In this document: positions 7,263 to 14,753 of the stretch, piece after piece
Position numbering within the stretch: the stretch's first letter is position 1
Layout of the letters: every line of letters begins with the position of its first letter
Origin: CAG-791 sp963655255
GTDB taxonomy: Bacteria; Bacillota; Clostridia; Lachnospirales; Lachnospiraceae
NCBI GenBank assembly: GCA_963655255.1
Contig: CAVKEB010000009.1
Span: 11,975 to 75,974, forward strand
Direction of reading: 5' to 3'
DNA: 64,000 nucleotides
Notes under the pieces: model-generated
Database searches by the model: none
What the model was told of the DNA's origin: nothing
The model's input: the letters and a program-made list of their open reading frames with translations, nothing else
Made by a program: the position numbers and the translations under genes

Positions 7263-10115
7263 CTACTGAGCTCCCGCGGCTCCGCCTGCGTTCTGCGCGT
7301 CCTCTGTTCCATTGTCTGCGACTCCGCCCGCATCCGCTTCGTTTCCGGCAGTCCCGTTATTCTCCGTGCCGGTTCCCGCTGCTGCATTCCCTGCCGCGCC
7401 GTCCTGGCCGGCGGCCGCATCATTCTGCGCTGCTGCTCCGTCCTGTCCGGTGGCTGTGCTGTTCTGCGTTCCCGTTGCATCCGACGATGTTCCCGTCTGA
7501 CCGGATGCGGAAGCTCCTCCGACGTTTCCATCGGAATCCGCGGCTCCCGTGTTGGCCGAAGCCTTTCCGGTTCCGATGTTGTCCGGAAGAGACGAAGCGC
7601 TGTACTCATATCCCGTATCCGGATCAATCAGATTCCCGTTCGCGGGATTGATGTAATAGCCGGTCTTGGGATCCACCTCGTAGGACTTCCATACCTGTTC
7701 GCCGGTTCCCGAATCCTGGGTCAGATCCACCTGGCCCTCCTTCGGACTCTCGGAATCCACGACACCGTCATTGTCGGTATCATACAGATCCGCTCTTCCG
7801 TCTCCGTTGGTATCCACGGCATCGGTCACGCCGTCTCCGTTGGTATCCACCGGCGTATCCGGCGTCCCGTCTCCGTTCGCGTCCACCGCGTCCGCCGTTC
7901 CGTCTCCGTCCGTGTCGATGTCACAGGTGATCGGGGTCGGGATCTGGTCAAAATTCGTCGCGCCGTATGCCAGCGTATTCGAGAGATTCAGCTCCTCGAG
8001 CTCCTTCTTCTCATCGTCCGAGAGCTCCTCCGTCATGTAAATGCCCAGATACGGCAGGACCTCGGTCAGAACCTTTCTCACAATTCTCGTCGCGTATTTC
8101 GCGTCATCCTGCGGATAGTGGTTGATGCGGTCGACCACGACGTAGATGGCAATCTGCGGATCGTCCGCCGGCGCATAGCCCATGAAGGAAACCACGTAGT
8201 TGGTCTTGTCGCGCGGGTTGGCCGGGTCTCCGGAGATGGTCTCCGCGGTTCCCGTTTTTCCTCCGATCATGTATCCGGCGGGTCTTGCGGTTTTACCGGT
8301 TCCGTTCTCGCCCGCGACAACCTGCAGGCAGGCCTCGCGGATTTTGGCGCTCGTGTCCTCCGAAATCGTTTTCTTCAGAAGTCTCGGCTCGATGTTCTCC
8401 ACCGTTGCACCGCTCGCGCTGGTGATCTTGCTGACCATGTGCGGCTCATAATAATATCCGCCGTTGATCAGCGAGGAGAAGCCGGTGATCATCTGGATCA
8501 TGGTCACGTCGAAGTTCTGTCCGAACGAGTTCGTCGCAAGGTCGACGTCCACCATCTTGTCCGCCGAATAGATCAGTCCGTCGGTCCGGACCTCCTTGGC
8601 AAGGTCAATGTTGGTCTTCAGGCCGAAATTGAAGATCCGCTGAAATTTGCAGAAGGTCTCCTCTCCGGTCGCCAGTGCCATGTCCATCAGCACGACGTTG
8701 CAGGAGCGCTCGATGGCCTGATTCAGCGTGAGCATGCCGTCTCCGTCCGTGTTGTGGCATTTGATTTCCCAGCCGTCCACCGTCAGCGACCCGCCGCAGT
8801 AGTACGTCTCATCTCCCGTCAGACTCCCGGATTCCAGCGCTGCCGCCATCGTAAACGGCTTCGCTGTGGATCCCGGCTCATAATAGGTAGAAATGCAGAA
8901 ATTATTCCAGAGGGAATACAGATAGCGGGACGTCTGCTCGTTGTCCTGCGAAATCGTATCCACGTCCTCCTTCGTCAGATATTCATATGTCGGAGAGTCC
9001 GTATCATCCAGCACCGGCATTCCCTCCAGCAGATCCGTATTGTAGGGATCGTTCGGATCGTAGGTCGGGTAGCTTGCCATGGCGAGGATCTCGCCGTTTT
9101 TCACGTTCTGGATGATGCAGCCCACATTCCGCGCGCCGTATCCCTGGTGAAAATCGCCGTCCTTGTACTCTTCCATGAATTCCTGGAGATACTTCTCCAC
9201 GATGCTCTGGATGTTCGTGTCCACGGTGAGGACCAGATTGTTGCCGTCCTCCGCGTCAATGACGGTCCGCTCCAAATTCGAGGAATCGTTGAGATACCCG
9301 TACTCGCGTCCCGGCGTTCCGTTCAGGGTGTCGTTGTAGTACTCCTCCAGGCCGAAGGCCCCTTCATTGCTCGTCCCGGCAAATCCGAGGGCGTGCGCCA
9401 GGAGCGTTCCGTTCGGATAGTTTCTGGTATAGGAGGATTCGAACCAGATTCCCTGAATGTTCTGATACTCCTCGTTCGCCTTCTGGGCGTCCTCCAGCTG
9501 GGTCTGAAGATCCGCGAGCTTCGATTCGTCAGCGGCTCCCGCCTTTTCCTTCTGGATCTCCTTTTTGATGTTGGTGACCCTGGCCGATGCGTCCGAGATC
9601 TCCTTCTCGTAGGCGGTCTTCTCTTCGTAGGTCAGTCCCTTTCTCGCGATGTAATAGCGGGAATCCGGATTGTCATGGACATACTGTTCAATCGTGCTGC
9701 GGTCCAGACCGAGCCGCTCACACGCATCCAGCGTCGGCTCCAGATAGGAGCTGACTCCCTGATCATTCTGCGGACCGTTGTTCATCTGGTAAGCATCCAC
9801 GATCACATTGTAGATCAGCTCGCTGGTCGCCAGAATCGTGCCGTTCCGGTCGGTGATGTTGCCTCTCTTGTACGGGATCTCCTTCGAGTCATACGACTGC
9901 TGGGAGAGGACCTGCTTCTTATACTCGTTCCCGTTGTCACGGTTGATCACGAACAGGCGCAGGATCAGCACAGCAAAAGCCAGCAGTACTCCGATGAAAA
10001 GTACTACCAGCTTCGCCTGCATTTTATGGTTGAATCGTCTGGGAGCTCTCTTATGCCTGCGGCTGCTCCCGTTATTTGCGTTGTATCCGCCCCCCGGGCG
10101 TCTGTTTCCTGCCAT
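7263..10115 (-). CDS. ftsI: Class B penicillin-binding protein FtsI/SpoVD-type with Asp-rich repeat tail
   Basis: This transpeptidase cross-links septal peptidoglycan with FtsW. It has a basic N-terminus, one membrane helix (about 30-52), a PBP dimerisation domain with a coiled-coil-like insertion (DASARVTNIKKEIQKE region), and the transpeptidase motifs GSTAKPF (about 413-419), RSCNV (about 471) and GGKTGTAE (about 620). At 950 residues it is some 250 longer than usual. After about residue 725 come five Asp-rich units of the D-x-D/N-x-D-G-x-x-D type, like thrombospondin type 3 or EF-hand calcium loops, then a G/A/T/N/D-rich low-complexity tail. No PASTA domain is seen. Confidence 0.93.
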   Translation of the reverse strand: MAGNRRPGGGYNANNGSSRRHKRAPRRFNHKMQAKLVVLFIGVLLAFAVLILRLFVINRDNGNEYKKQVLSQQSYDSKEIPYKRGNITDRNGTILATSELIYNVIVDAYQMNNGPQNDQGVSSYLEPTLDACERLGLDRSTIEQYVHDNPDSRYYIARKGLTYEEKTAYEKEISDASARVTNIKKEIQKEKAGAADESKLADLQTQLEDAQKANEEYQNIQGIWFESSYTRNYPNGTLLAHALGFAGTSNEGAFGLEEYYNDTLNGTPGREYGYLNDSSNLERTVIDAEDGNNLVLTVDTNIQSIVEKYLQEFMEEYKDGDFHQGYGARNVGCIIQNVKNGEILAMASYPTYDPNDPYNTDLLEGMPVLDDTDSPTYEYLTKEDVDTISQDNEQTSRYLYSLWNNFCISTYYEPGSTAKPFTMAAALESGSLTGDETYYCGGSLTVDGWEIKCHNTDGDGMLTLNQAIERSCNVVLMDMALATGEETFCKFQRIFNFGLKTNIDLAKEVRTDGLIYSADKMVDVDLATNSFGQNFDVTMIQMITGFSSLINGGYYYEPHMVSKITSASGATVENIEPRLLKKTISEDTSAKIREACLQVVAGENGTGKTARPAGYMIGGKTGTAETISGDPANPRDKTNYVVSFMGYAPADDPQIAIYVVVDRINHYPQDDAKYATRIVRKVLTEVLPYLGIYMTEELSDDEKKELEELNLSNTLAYGATNFDQIPTPITCDIDTDGDGTADAVDANGDGTPDTPVDTNGDGVTDAVDTNGDGRADLYDTDNDGVVDSESPKEGQVDLTQDSGTGEQVWKSYEVDPKTGYYINPANGNLIDPDTGYEYSASSLPDNIGTGKASANTGAADSDGNVGGASASGQTGTSSDATGTQNSTATGQDGAAAQNDAAAGQDGAAGNAAAGTGTENNGTAGNEADAGGVADNGTEDAQNAGGAAGAQ
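7750..7925 (-). repeat. Asp-rich tandem repeats in the ftsI 3' region
   Basis: The codons encode successive units such as DTDGDGTADAVD, DANGDGTPD, DTNGDGVTDAVD, DTNGDGRADLYD and DTDNDGVVD. The DNA is correspondingly repetitive, with ccgtctccgttggtatccac recurring at about 7798 and 7831. The units resemble calcium-coordinating thrombospondin type 3 loops. Confidence 0.85.
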
Positions 10116-10140
10116 GTATCCATGTTTCCTTCGGACTTGC

Positions 10141-10704
10141 CTATTTCTTCAGTTCCGACACCTGACGGACGTAATCTCCGGATCCGCCGTCGTAGGTCAC
10201 GATCTGGTCCTCCTGTGCATAGGTCATCCCCAGCTGCGCAATGGCGCGGTACTTGATGTCATCCAGATTGATTCCGGAATTGATCTCGTTCAGGGTCTCG
10301 TCGTTGTCGCTCTTAAGACTCGCCAGCTGCGTTTCCAGCCGGGCGATCTCGCCGACGGTACCCGTCACTTCGGATTGAAGACTGATATATTCTATCAGAA
10401 AAAAGGACATCAGACACATGACGCCCACCAGGAATGCAATCATGGCGGGGTTCATGAAGGTGCGGCGGTTTTCCGCCTTCCTGTTCCGAGGATTCTGCCG
10501 GCTGCTCTTCTTCGGAGCGCGGACGGGCTCTTCTTCCTCTTCCCAGTACTCCAGATCCGGAGCCTCGGTTCCGTACCAGTATTCATAGCGCTCTGCCGCA
10601 GCCCGGGCGCTGTCATTCCTTCTTCCGGAATAGGATGCTCGTCTTCCCGTTCCCCGGCCCGAAGGTCTTGCCGCATATCCGCGATCATAATCTCTGTTCG
10701 ACAT
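10141..10704 (-). CDS. ftsL: Divisome protein FtsL-like (septum formation initiator type)
   Basis: A 187-residue bitopic protein occupies the ftsL slot between rsmH and ftsI. It has a long polar, Arg/Glu-rich cytoplasmic part, one membrane helix (about 98-118, AMIAFLVGVMCLMSFFLIEYI), then a coiled coil (LQSEVTGTVGEIARLETQLASLKSDNDE) ending in a YRAIAQLGMTYA segment typical of FtsL/DivIC. The start at 10704 is preceded by AGAGG. Sequence divergence is normal for FtsL; assignment rests on topology and position. Confidence 0.82.
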   Translation of the reverse strand: MSNRDYDRGYAARPSGRGTGRRASYSGRRNDSARAAAERYEYWYGTEAPDLEYWEEEEEPVRAPKKSSRQNPRNRKAENRRTFMNPAMIAFLVGVMCLMSFFLIEYISLQSEVTGTVGEIARLETQLASLKSDNDETLNEINSGINLDDIKYRAIAQLGMTYAQEDQIVTYDGGSGDYVRQVSELKK

Positions 10705-10834
10705 AGGTACCTCTGTTCCCGTCCGCCTGTTCCCTGCGGGCGTCTGGTGCTCCTGTTTTTCCGATTCGCGTGGGAATCCATAATCGGTAAAGCATGGTCT
10801 CCGACACGTTTTTGCAAAAAAAACGTATGTAATA

Positions 10835-11782
10835 TCAATAAAAGTACTCTCCCCGCTCGAACACCCGGAGCTTGGAGCTCGCCGATCTCTTATTCCTCTC
10901 CAGTTCTTCTTCCGAAGGAACAATCGGCTTTCTTGTAATGACTTTTCCCTTGGATTTCTTCCCGCACACACAGACCGGGAATTCCGGCGGGCAGGTGCAG
11001 GGATTCTCATTTCTCTTGAATGCGTCCTTGACGATCCGGTCCTCCAGGGAATGAAAGGTGATGATGCAGAGCCTTCCTCCCGGAACCAGAAGATCAATCA
11101 GCCGGTCAATGGAATCCTGCAGCACGTCCAGCTCACGGTTGCACGCGATCCGAACGGCCTGGAAGGTTCTCTTGCAGGGATTCCCGAATTTCTCCTGCAT
11201 CTTCATCGGAACGCTGGCCCGGATCACCCGCACCAGATCTCCCGTCGTCTCAAAAGGCTTCTCTTCCCGCTCCTTTACGATGTTACGGGCGATGTTCGAG
11301 GCAAACCGCTCCTCGCCGTAGTCCCGGATGATGCGGAAGAGCTCTTCCTGGCTCCATCCGTTCAGAATGTCGGAAGCTTTCAGCGGGCTCTCCTGATCCA
11401 TCCGCATATCCAGCGGTTCGTCATAGTTATAGGAGAAGCCGCGTTCCGGATTGTCCAGCTGATAGGACGACACGCCGATGTCCAGAAGAATGCCGTTCAC
11501 CTTGTCAATTCCAAGGCTCTTCAGGATCTCCGGAATGTGCTCGTAGTTGTCATGCACGATCGTGACCCGGTCGTGAAACACTTCGAGGCGCTTCGACGCA
11601 GCCGCAATCGCGTCTTTGTCCTGATCAATTCCGATCAATCGTCCGCCTTCTGTAAGCCGGGTCGCAATTGCCTGACTGTGGCCCGCGCCTCCAAGTGTTC
11701 CGTCCACATAAATACCGGAAGGCTGAATATTCAGATTCTCGATCACTTCCTGAAAAAGGACCGGTATGTGCTGAAATTCCAT
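10835..11782 (-). CDS. rsmH: 16S rRNA (cytosine-1402-N4)-methyltransferase RsmH
   Basis: RsmH uses S-adenosylmethionine to methylate N4 of C1402 in the ribosomal decoding centre. The protein opens with HIPVLFQEVIENL and the SAM-binding DGTLGGAGHSQAI; LLDIGVSSYQLDNPERGFS and GGRLCIITFHSLEDRIVK follow, all hallmarks of the family. The start at 11782 is chosen because GAGG lies 7 nt upstream. It follows mraZ with an 8-nt gap. Confidence 0.96.
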   Translation of the reverse strand: MEFQHIPVLFQEVIENLNIQPSGIYVDGTLGGAGHSQAIATRLTEGGRLIGIDQDKDAIAAASKRLEVFHDRVTIVHDNYEHIPEILKSLGIDKVNGILLDIGVSSYQLDNPERGFSYNYDEPLDMRMDQESPLKASDILNGWSQEELFRIIRDYGEERFASNIARNIVKEREEKPFETTGDLVRVIRASVPMKMQEKFGNPCKRTFQAVRIACNRELDVLQDSIDRLIDLLVPGGRLCIITFHSLEDRIVKDAFKRNENPCTCPPEFPVCVCGKKSKGKVITRKPIVPSEEELERNKRSASSKLRVFERGEYFY

Positions 11783-11790
11783 ACAATACC

Positions 11791-12240
11791 TCAAATTTGG
11801 AATCCGCCGCTCAAAAGCTCTTCCGAAATCTCGCTGATATCCTCTGCCGTCGTCTCTGTCTCGTAAGCGTTGTATGCCTCTTCGCTCCAGAGCTCTCCTC
11901 TTGTTCCCATTCCGACGAACACCACGTTCTTGTCGATTCCTGCCTCCTGACGAAGCTGATTCGGCAAGAGAATTCGTCCCTGCTTGTCGATCTCAACCTC
12001 TACCGTCTTCGACATGAAATAGCGGACCAGCCTGCGCGCCTGCACCGAGTTGGTCGGCAGCGCCAGGAGCTTCTGCGAAAACGCTTCCCAGTCCTCTTCG
12101 TCATAGATCTGGAGACACTTGTCATAGCCGCATCCGATCCAGAAGCGGCTTCCCAGAATCTCTCTGAACTTGGCCGGCACAATCAGCCTTCCCTTGCTGT
12201 CAAGGGAATGGTGATATTCGCCTGAGAACGTTTTCGTCAT
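11791..12240 (-). CDS. mraZ: Transcriptional regulator MraZ
   Basis: MraZ is an AbrB-like DNA-binding protein that regulates its own division/cell-wall operon. The 149 residues hold two swapped-hairpin repeats, each with a D-x-K/Q-GR signature: SLDSKGRLIVPAKFRE (about 12-27) and IDKQGRILLPNQLRQ (about 84-98). It is the first gene of the cluster. Two 10-bp direct repeats of the MraZ-box type lie about 75 nt upstream of the start, consistent with autoregulation. Confidence 0.96.
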   Translation of the reverse strand: MTKTFSGEYHHSLDSKGRLIVPAKFREILGSRFWIGCGYDKCLQIYDEEDWEAFSQKLLALPTNSVQARRLVRYFMSKTVEVEIDKQGRILLPNQLRQEAGIDKNVVFVGMGTRGELWSEEAYNAYETETTAEDISEISEELLSGGFQI

Positions 12241-12315
12241 TGCGCAGTTTCCCGCCGCTGGCCTGCGGCATTCATCGATGAATCAAATTTGTTCCGTGTC
12301 TGTTGAACAAATTTA

Positions 12316-12334
12316 TTCTACCACTTTCTACCAC
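12316..12334 (-). promoter_or_regulatory. MraZ-box direct repeats
   Basis: The minus strand reads GTGGTAGAAAGTGGTAGAA, two GTGGTAGAA(A/T) units in exact 10-bp phase. Direct repeats of a GTGG-containing decamer upstream of mraZ are the known MraZ-binding pattern in Bacillota and Mollicutes. TAGAAT at the downstream end (12320-12315) could be a -10 element, which would place the boxes across the promoter. Confidence 0.75.
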
Positions 12335-12500
12335 AATATGGATAAAAATTGGGATTTTCCTCCCCGTGCAGGGTAATCATACCCCACAGGCAGGGTTTGC
12401 GCAAGGCCCCGGAAGCAGCAACAAGCACCGAAAATCACGCAAATTACGTGTTTTTTCCGGAATTTTTCCAATCGTTTCTCTTCCGCTCATAAAGCAAGGC

Positions 12501-12560
12501 ACAGAGACCAGAAAGCGGCCGACGGATGATTTTCCGCCGGCCGCTTTCTGATTTCTGTGC
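12501..12560. terminator. Long hairpin, probable terminator
   Basis: An outer stem CACAGA(a) pairs with the region ending TTTCTGTG, and an inner stem CAGAAAGCGGCCG pairs with CGGCCGCTTTCTG after a small internal mismatch. It lies downstream of the membrane-protein gene at 12711 and upstream of mraZ. The minus-strand trailer is not a clean T-run, so terminator activity is likely but not certain. Confidence 0.55.
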
Positions 12561-12710
12561 CCTTAAAACGCTTATTCCGAGACTGTTCTTCTGAGACTAC
12601 TCCGCCCACACGGGGTGGAAAGTGGTAATTTATCTGCTTTCGAGTCCTGTGCTTTTCGAATATGAAACTTATACCTCGCTGAGGCAGATCATGCTGTCAC
12701 ACCTGCGCAG

Positions 12711-13220
12711 TTATTTTATTCCATAGAAAATGCCTTTTTTGAACGAGAGATAAATCGGAAGACCCGCAACGCCGTTCAGAAAGCCGCCGATGACAATCCA
12801 CACAAGTTCCGGCAAAGCGCCTGCATACAGTGCAATCTGCAGGATCCCGATCACAGCTCCCGCGAATCCGGCATAAGCCGTCATCCCGAAGCCAAGATCC
12901 TTCTGACGCTTCGTAGCGATTTCCTTTTCATGTATTCTGTTCAGGTAAATGAGCCAGCCAACGCCGAACACGACGGCAGCCAGCGCAATCAGAGCGATAC
13001 CGTCCAGCGCATGATGAACGCCGTTTCTGCAAAAGTAACGAATGCCTGCGATGAGATGAATAATCCAGCCAATATCACTGAGCAGCCCGCATACCAGAAA
13101 GGAAATATCCGGCATCATGGCCGTATAACGGACGCCTTCTTTCCCATTCTGCTGGAGCTGTCGGATATGGTCTTCGGTTGCTTTTCTTTTTTCATGCAGG
13201 ATTTCTTGTATTGTGCTCAT
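12711..13220 (-). CDS. Small integral membrane protein of unknown function
   Basis: The 169-residue protein starts with a charged helix (IQEILHEKRKATEDHIRQLQ) and then has four predicted membrane segments, at about 34-55, 72-95, 110-130 and 135-155. A charged turn (NRIHEKEIATKRQKDLG) separates the second and third. I do not recognise the family. It lies alone between the hairpin at 12501-12560 and an oppositely oriented palindromic repeat at 13278-13350. Confidence 0.7.
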   Translation of the reverse strand: MSTIQEILHEKRKATEDHIRQLQQNGKEGVRYTAMMPDISFLVCGLLSDIGWIIHLIAGIRYFCRNGVHHALDGIALIALAAVVFGVGWLIYLNRIHEKEIATKRQKDLGFGMTAYAGFAGAVIGILQIALYAGALPELVWIVIGGFLNGVAGLPIYLSFKKGIFYGIK

Positions 13221-13277
13221 AATTTTCCTCTTAAATCATCTGTACATCTGATGACAGATCCGACGCCCAGGCAGGGA

Positions 13278-13350
13278 ACGCTGCACTCGAAGATATCCGA
13301 TGGCATCTTCTCTCTGGTATCGTGGATTTTACCTCAGCGAGGTATAAACA
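13278..13350 (+). repeat. Palindromic repeat, variant copy (plus orientation)
   Basis: This copy shares GCTGCACTCGAAGAT, CATCTTCTC and the terminal block GGATTTTACCTCAGCGAGG-TATAAA with the copy at 38564-38709. An ATG follows at the usual distance (13352), but it opens only a 14-codon reading frame into the 3' end of the opposing gene. It is an orphan copy with no real gene behind its Shine-Dalgarno end. Confidence 0.75.
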
Positions 13351-13396
13351 TGAAGTCGTGCGAATTCCGGAAAATGTGTCAGAAAACAGAATAAAT

Positions 13397-13891
13397 TCAA
13401 AGTGCCATGACAGCCAGCGCCGTCAGTGCGGCAGCTGCAGCGAACAGCGGTATTCCGTGCACAAACGACTCGATATGCTTTTCCGGATTCTGATAGTATT
13501 TCTTTTCCGGCAGGAAAGAAAATCGAATGCGCTTTGTACTGCGCCACCAGGAGAGATCGATCACCAAAAGATCGAACGCTCCCAATCCTTCGCCAAATGC
13601 CAGAAAATACCGGAACGCCGATAGGTAACTGTTCAAACGCAGCACATTTTTCAGTGCAAGTCCCAGCACGGAAAATACAACGGTGAAAACAAAAAGATTG
13701 CTGAGCCAGATGACAACGGCGGATTTTTCCTTCGGAACCTCTTTTGCAAGCTGCGGATCGTTTCGCACGCGGTTCTGAACCTCCTCCGGATAAGAGCGCA
13801 GCCCGGCGATATTTTTCCTGTCCGTGCCTGTTCCCAGCCAGCACATTCCCCAGTATAGAAAATAGAACGCAACCGCAATGAACATTTTCAT
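13397..13891 (-). CDS. Conserved-looking membrane protein of unknown function
   Basis: The 164-residue protein has an N-terminal membrane helix with YWGMCWLGTGTD, a cytoplasmic segment (LRSYPEEVQNRVRNDPQLAKEVPKEKS) and a second helix. A GEGLGAFDLLVIDLSWWRSTKRIRFSFLPE loop follows, then a C-terminal helix. The motifs look strongly constrained but I cannot name the family. Its ATG overlaps the stop of the upstream GNAT gene as ATGA, so the two are translationally coupled and probably work together. Confidence 0.75.
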   Translation of the reverse strand: MKMFIAVAFYFLYWGMCWLGTGTDRKNIAGLRSYPEEVQNRVRNDPQLAKEVPKEKSAVVIWLSNLFVFTVVFSVLGLALKNVLRLNSYLSAFRYFLAFGEGLGAFDLLVIDLSWWRSTKRIRFSFLPEKKYYQNPEKHIESFVHGIPLFAAAAALTALAVMAL

Positions 13892-14508
13892 CTCATCTCT
13901 CCCTGCTCCGGCACATCCGGATATTTAATCAAGTCATACAGCACACCGTATTCGCCGAAGCGGCGCGTCCCGGCAAGTTCCATACCGAGATGCACGTATT
14001 TGTCGCATTTGGATTGTGCATCGGTATCAAGGATCACCGGCACTCCGAGCTGGCTGCCTTCGGCAAACGCCATCTCCATGGCCTTTCTCATATAGCCCTG
14101 TCCCTGATATGGCTCCCTGACGCAGACCATCCCGACGTAAATATATGGCTTTCCGGCCTTGTCAAACTGCCTGTCGAGCCCCGATCCGCCTTTCGACATG
14201 ATCCTCATAAAACGGATCATCTCACGGATTCTCATCGAGCTCAGAAATCCTCTGGCCAGGGGCAACACCGATTTCAGACTGACCTTCTGGCCGGGAAGCC
14301 TGTAGGCGATATATCCCTCTCCATTTTCGCTTGTGGCATACAGCATTCCGCTTTGCAGCGCCATTTTTACACAGCCGCTTATGAACGATGCCACCGCTTC
14401 GCGGTCCGGAAAGGCATCAATCAGACCGTGTTCCCCGCCATAATTGTAATAACCGAAGGCGTGGCCAATATCTTCTGCGATGCCGTTCTCCAATGTTGTG
14501 ATCTTCAT
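13888..14508 (-). CDS. GNAT-family N-acetyltransferase
   Basis: The 206-residue protein carries the GNAT acetyl-CoA loop as VCVREPYQGQGYMRKAMEMAF (about 132-152). It is followed by VPVILDTDAQSKCDKYVHLGMELAGTRRFGEYGVLYDLIKYP, the usual strand 5/6 region. The substrate is unknown. The start at 14508 is chosen over an in-frame ATG at 14580 because that one would put the operator palindrome directly before it and gives an unconserved Arg-rich extension. It is translationally coupled to the membrane protein downstream. The palindrome at 14584-14603 overlaps its likely promoter. Confidence 0.82.
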   Translation of the reverse strand: MKITTLENGIAEDIGHAFGYYNYGGEHGLIDAFPDREAVASFISGCVKMALQSGMLYATSENGEGYIAYRLPGQKVSLKSVLPLARGFLSSMRIREMIRFMRIMSKGGSGLDRQFDKAGKPYIYVGMVCVREPYQGQGYMRKAMEMAFAEGSQLGVPVILDTDAQSKCDKYVHLGMELAGTRRFGEYGVLYDLIKYPDVPEQGEMR

Positions 14509-14583
14509 CGTTTCTCTCTTTTCTAAAAAACGGCTGCCATGCACCGAACAAAGCCTGCTCCCGTTCTGTCTTTCTCTCATTGC

Positions 14584-14603
14584 AGGTTAGATTTTACTAA
14601 CCT
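14584..14603 (-). promoter_or_regulatory. Palindromic operator upstream of the GNAT gene
   Basis: AGGTTAG (14584-14590) and CTAACCT (14597-14603) are perfect inverted repeats separated by 6 nt. On the minus strand the TAAAAT in the centre could serve as the -10 of a promoter with TTTTCA 16 nt upstream, so a bound repressor would block transcription. The same GGTTAG-N6-CTAACC core occurs at 122-139. Confidence 0.65.
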
Positions 14604-14614
14604 ACACGTTTTTG

Positions 14615-14636
14615 AAAAGCCGCCACCGGCGGCTTT
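14615..14636. terminator. Terminator downstream of lgt
   Basis: AAAAGCCGCC and GGCGGCTTTT form a 10-bp stem around a short loop, with T-rich trailers on both strands. It lies after lgt and before the GNAT promoter and can act in either direction. Confidence 0.8.
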
Positions 14637-14753
14637 TCTCACAAACAGATCTTCTCTTTCGGATCTTCTCTCCCTGGATGTCTTGTGGGACAACTCCCCA
14701 CTTTTCCTAATGATTTCTTCTTTTTCCGGTTCCCCGTCATTTTCCCGATCCGG

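Larger units (their letters stand above)
12241..12710. other. Intergenic region upstream of mraZ
   Basis: This 470-nt stretch holds the mraZ leader and MraZ boxes (12316-12334) and a long hairpin (12501-12560). It also has a fragment of the dispersed palindromic repeat (TTATACCTCGCTGAGGCA at 12669-12686). The part at about 12361-12500 contains GGCCCCGGAAGCAGC, which superficially recalls the SRP RNA tip but lacks a supporting helix. No coding potential was seen. Confidence 0.6.

Noticed and set aside
7056..10256. Very long open reading frame on the plus strand opposite ftsI/mraY (1066 codons)
   Set aside because: It is antisense to clearly recognisable ftsI. Long antisense frames arise here from GC-rich codon bias; the same holds for plus-strand frames at 2171-3817, 26048-28570 and 41794-44187 and for the minus-strand frame opposite the CNNM gene at 44550-45782.
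12361..12450. Possible SRP RNA, from GGCCCCGGAAGCAGC
   Set aside because: The flanking sequence does not form the domain IV helix and the GGAAG tip lacks the expected GGAGCAGC continuation.
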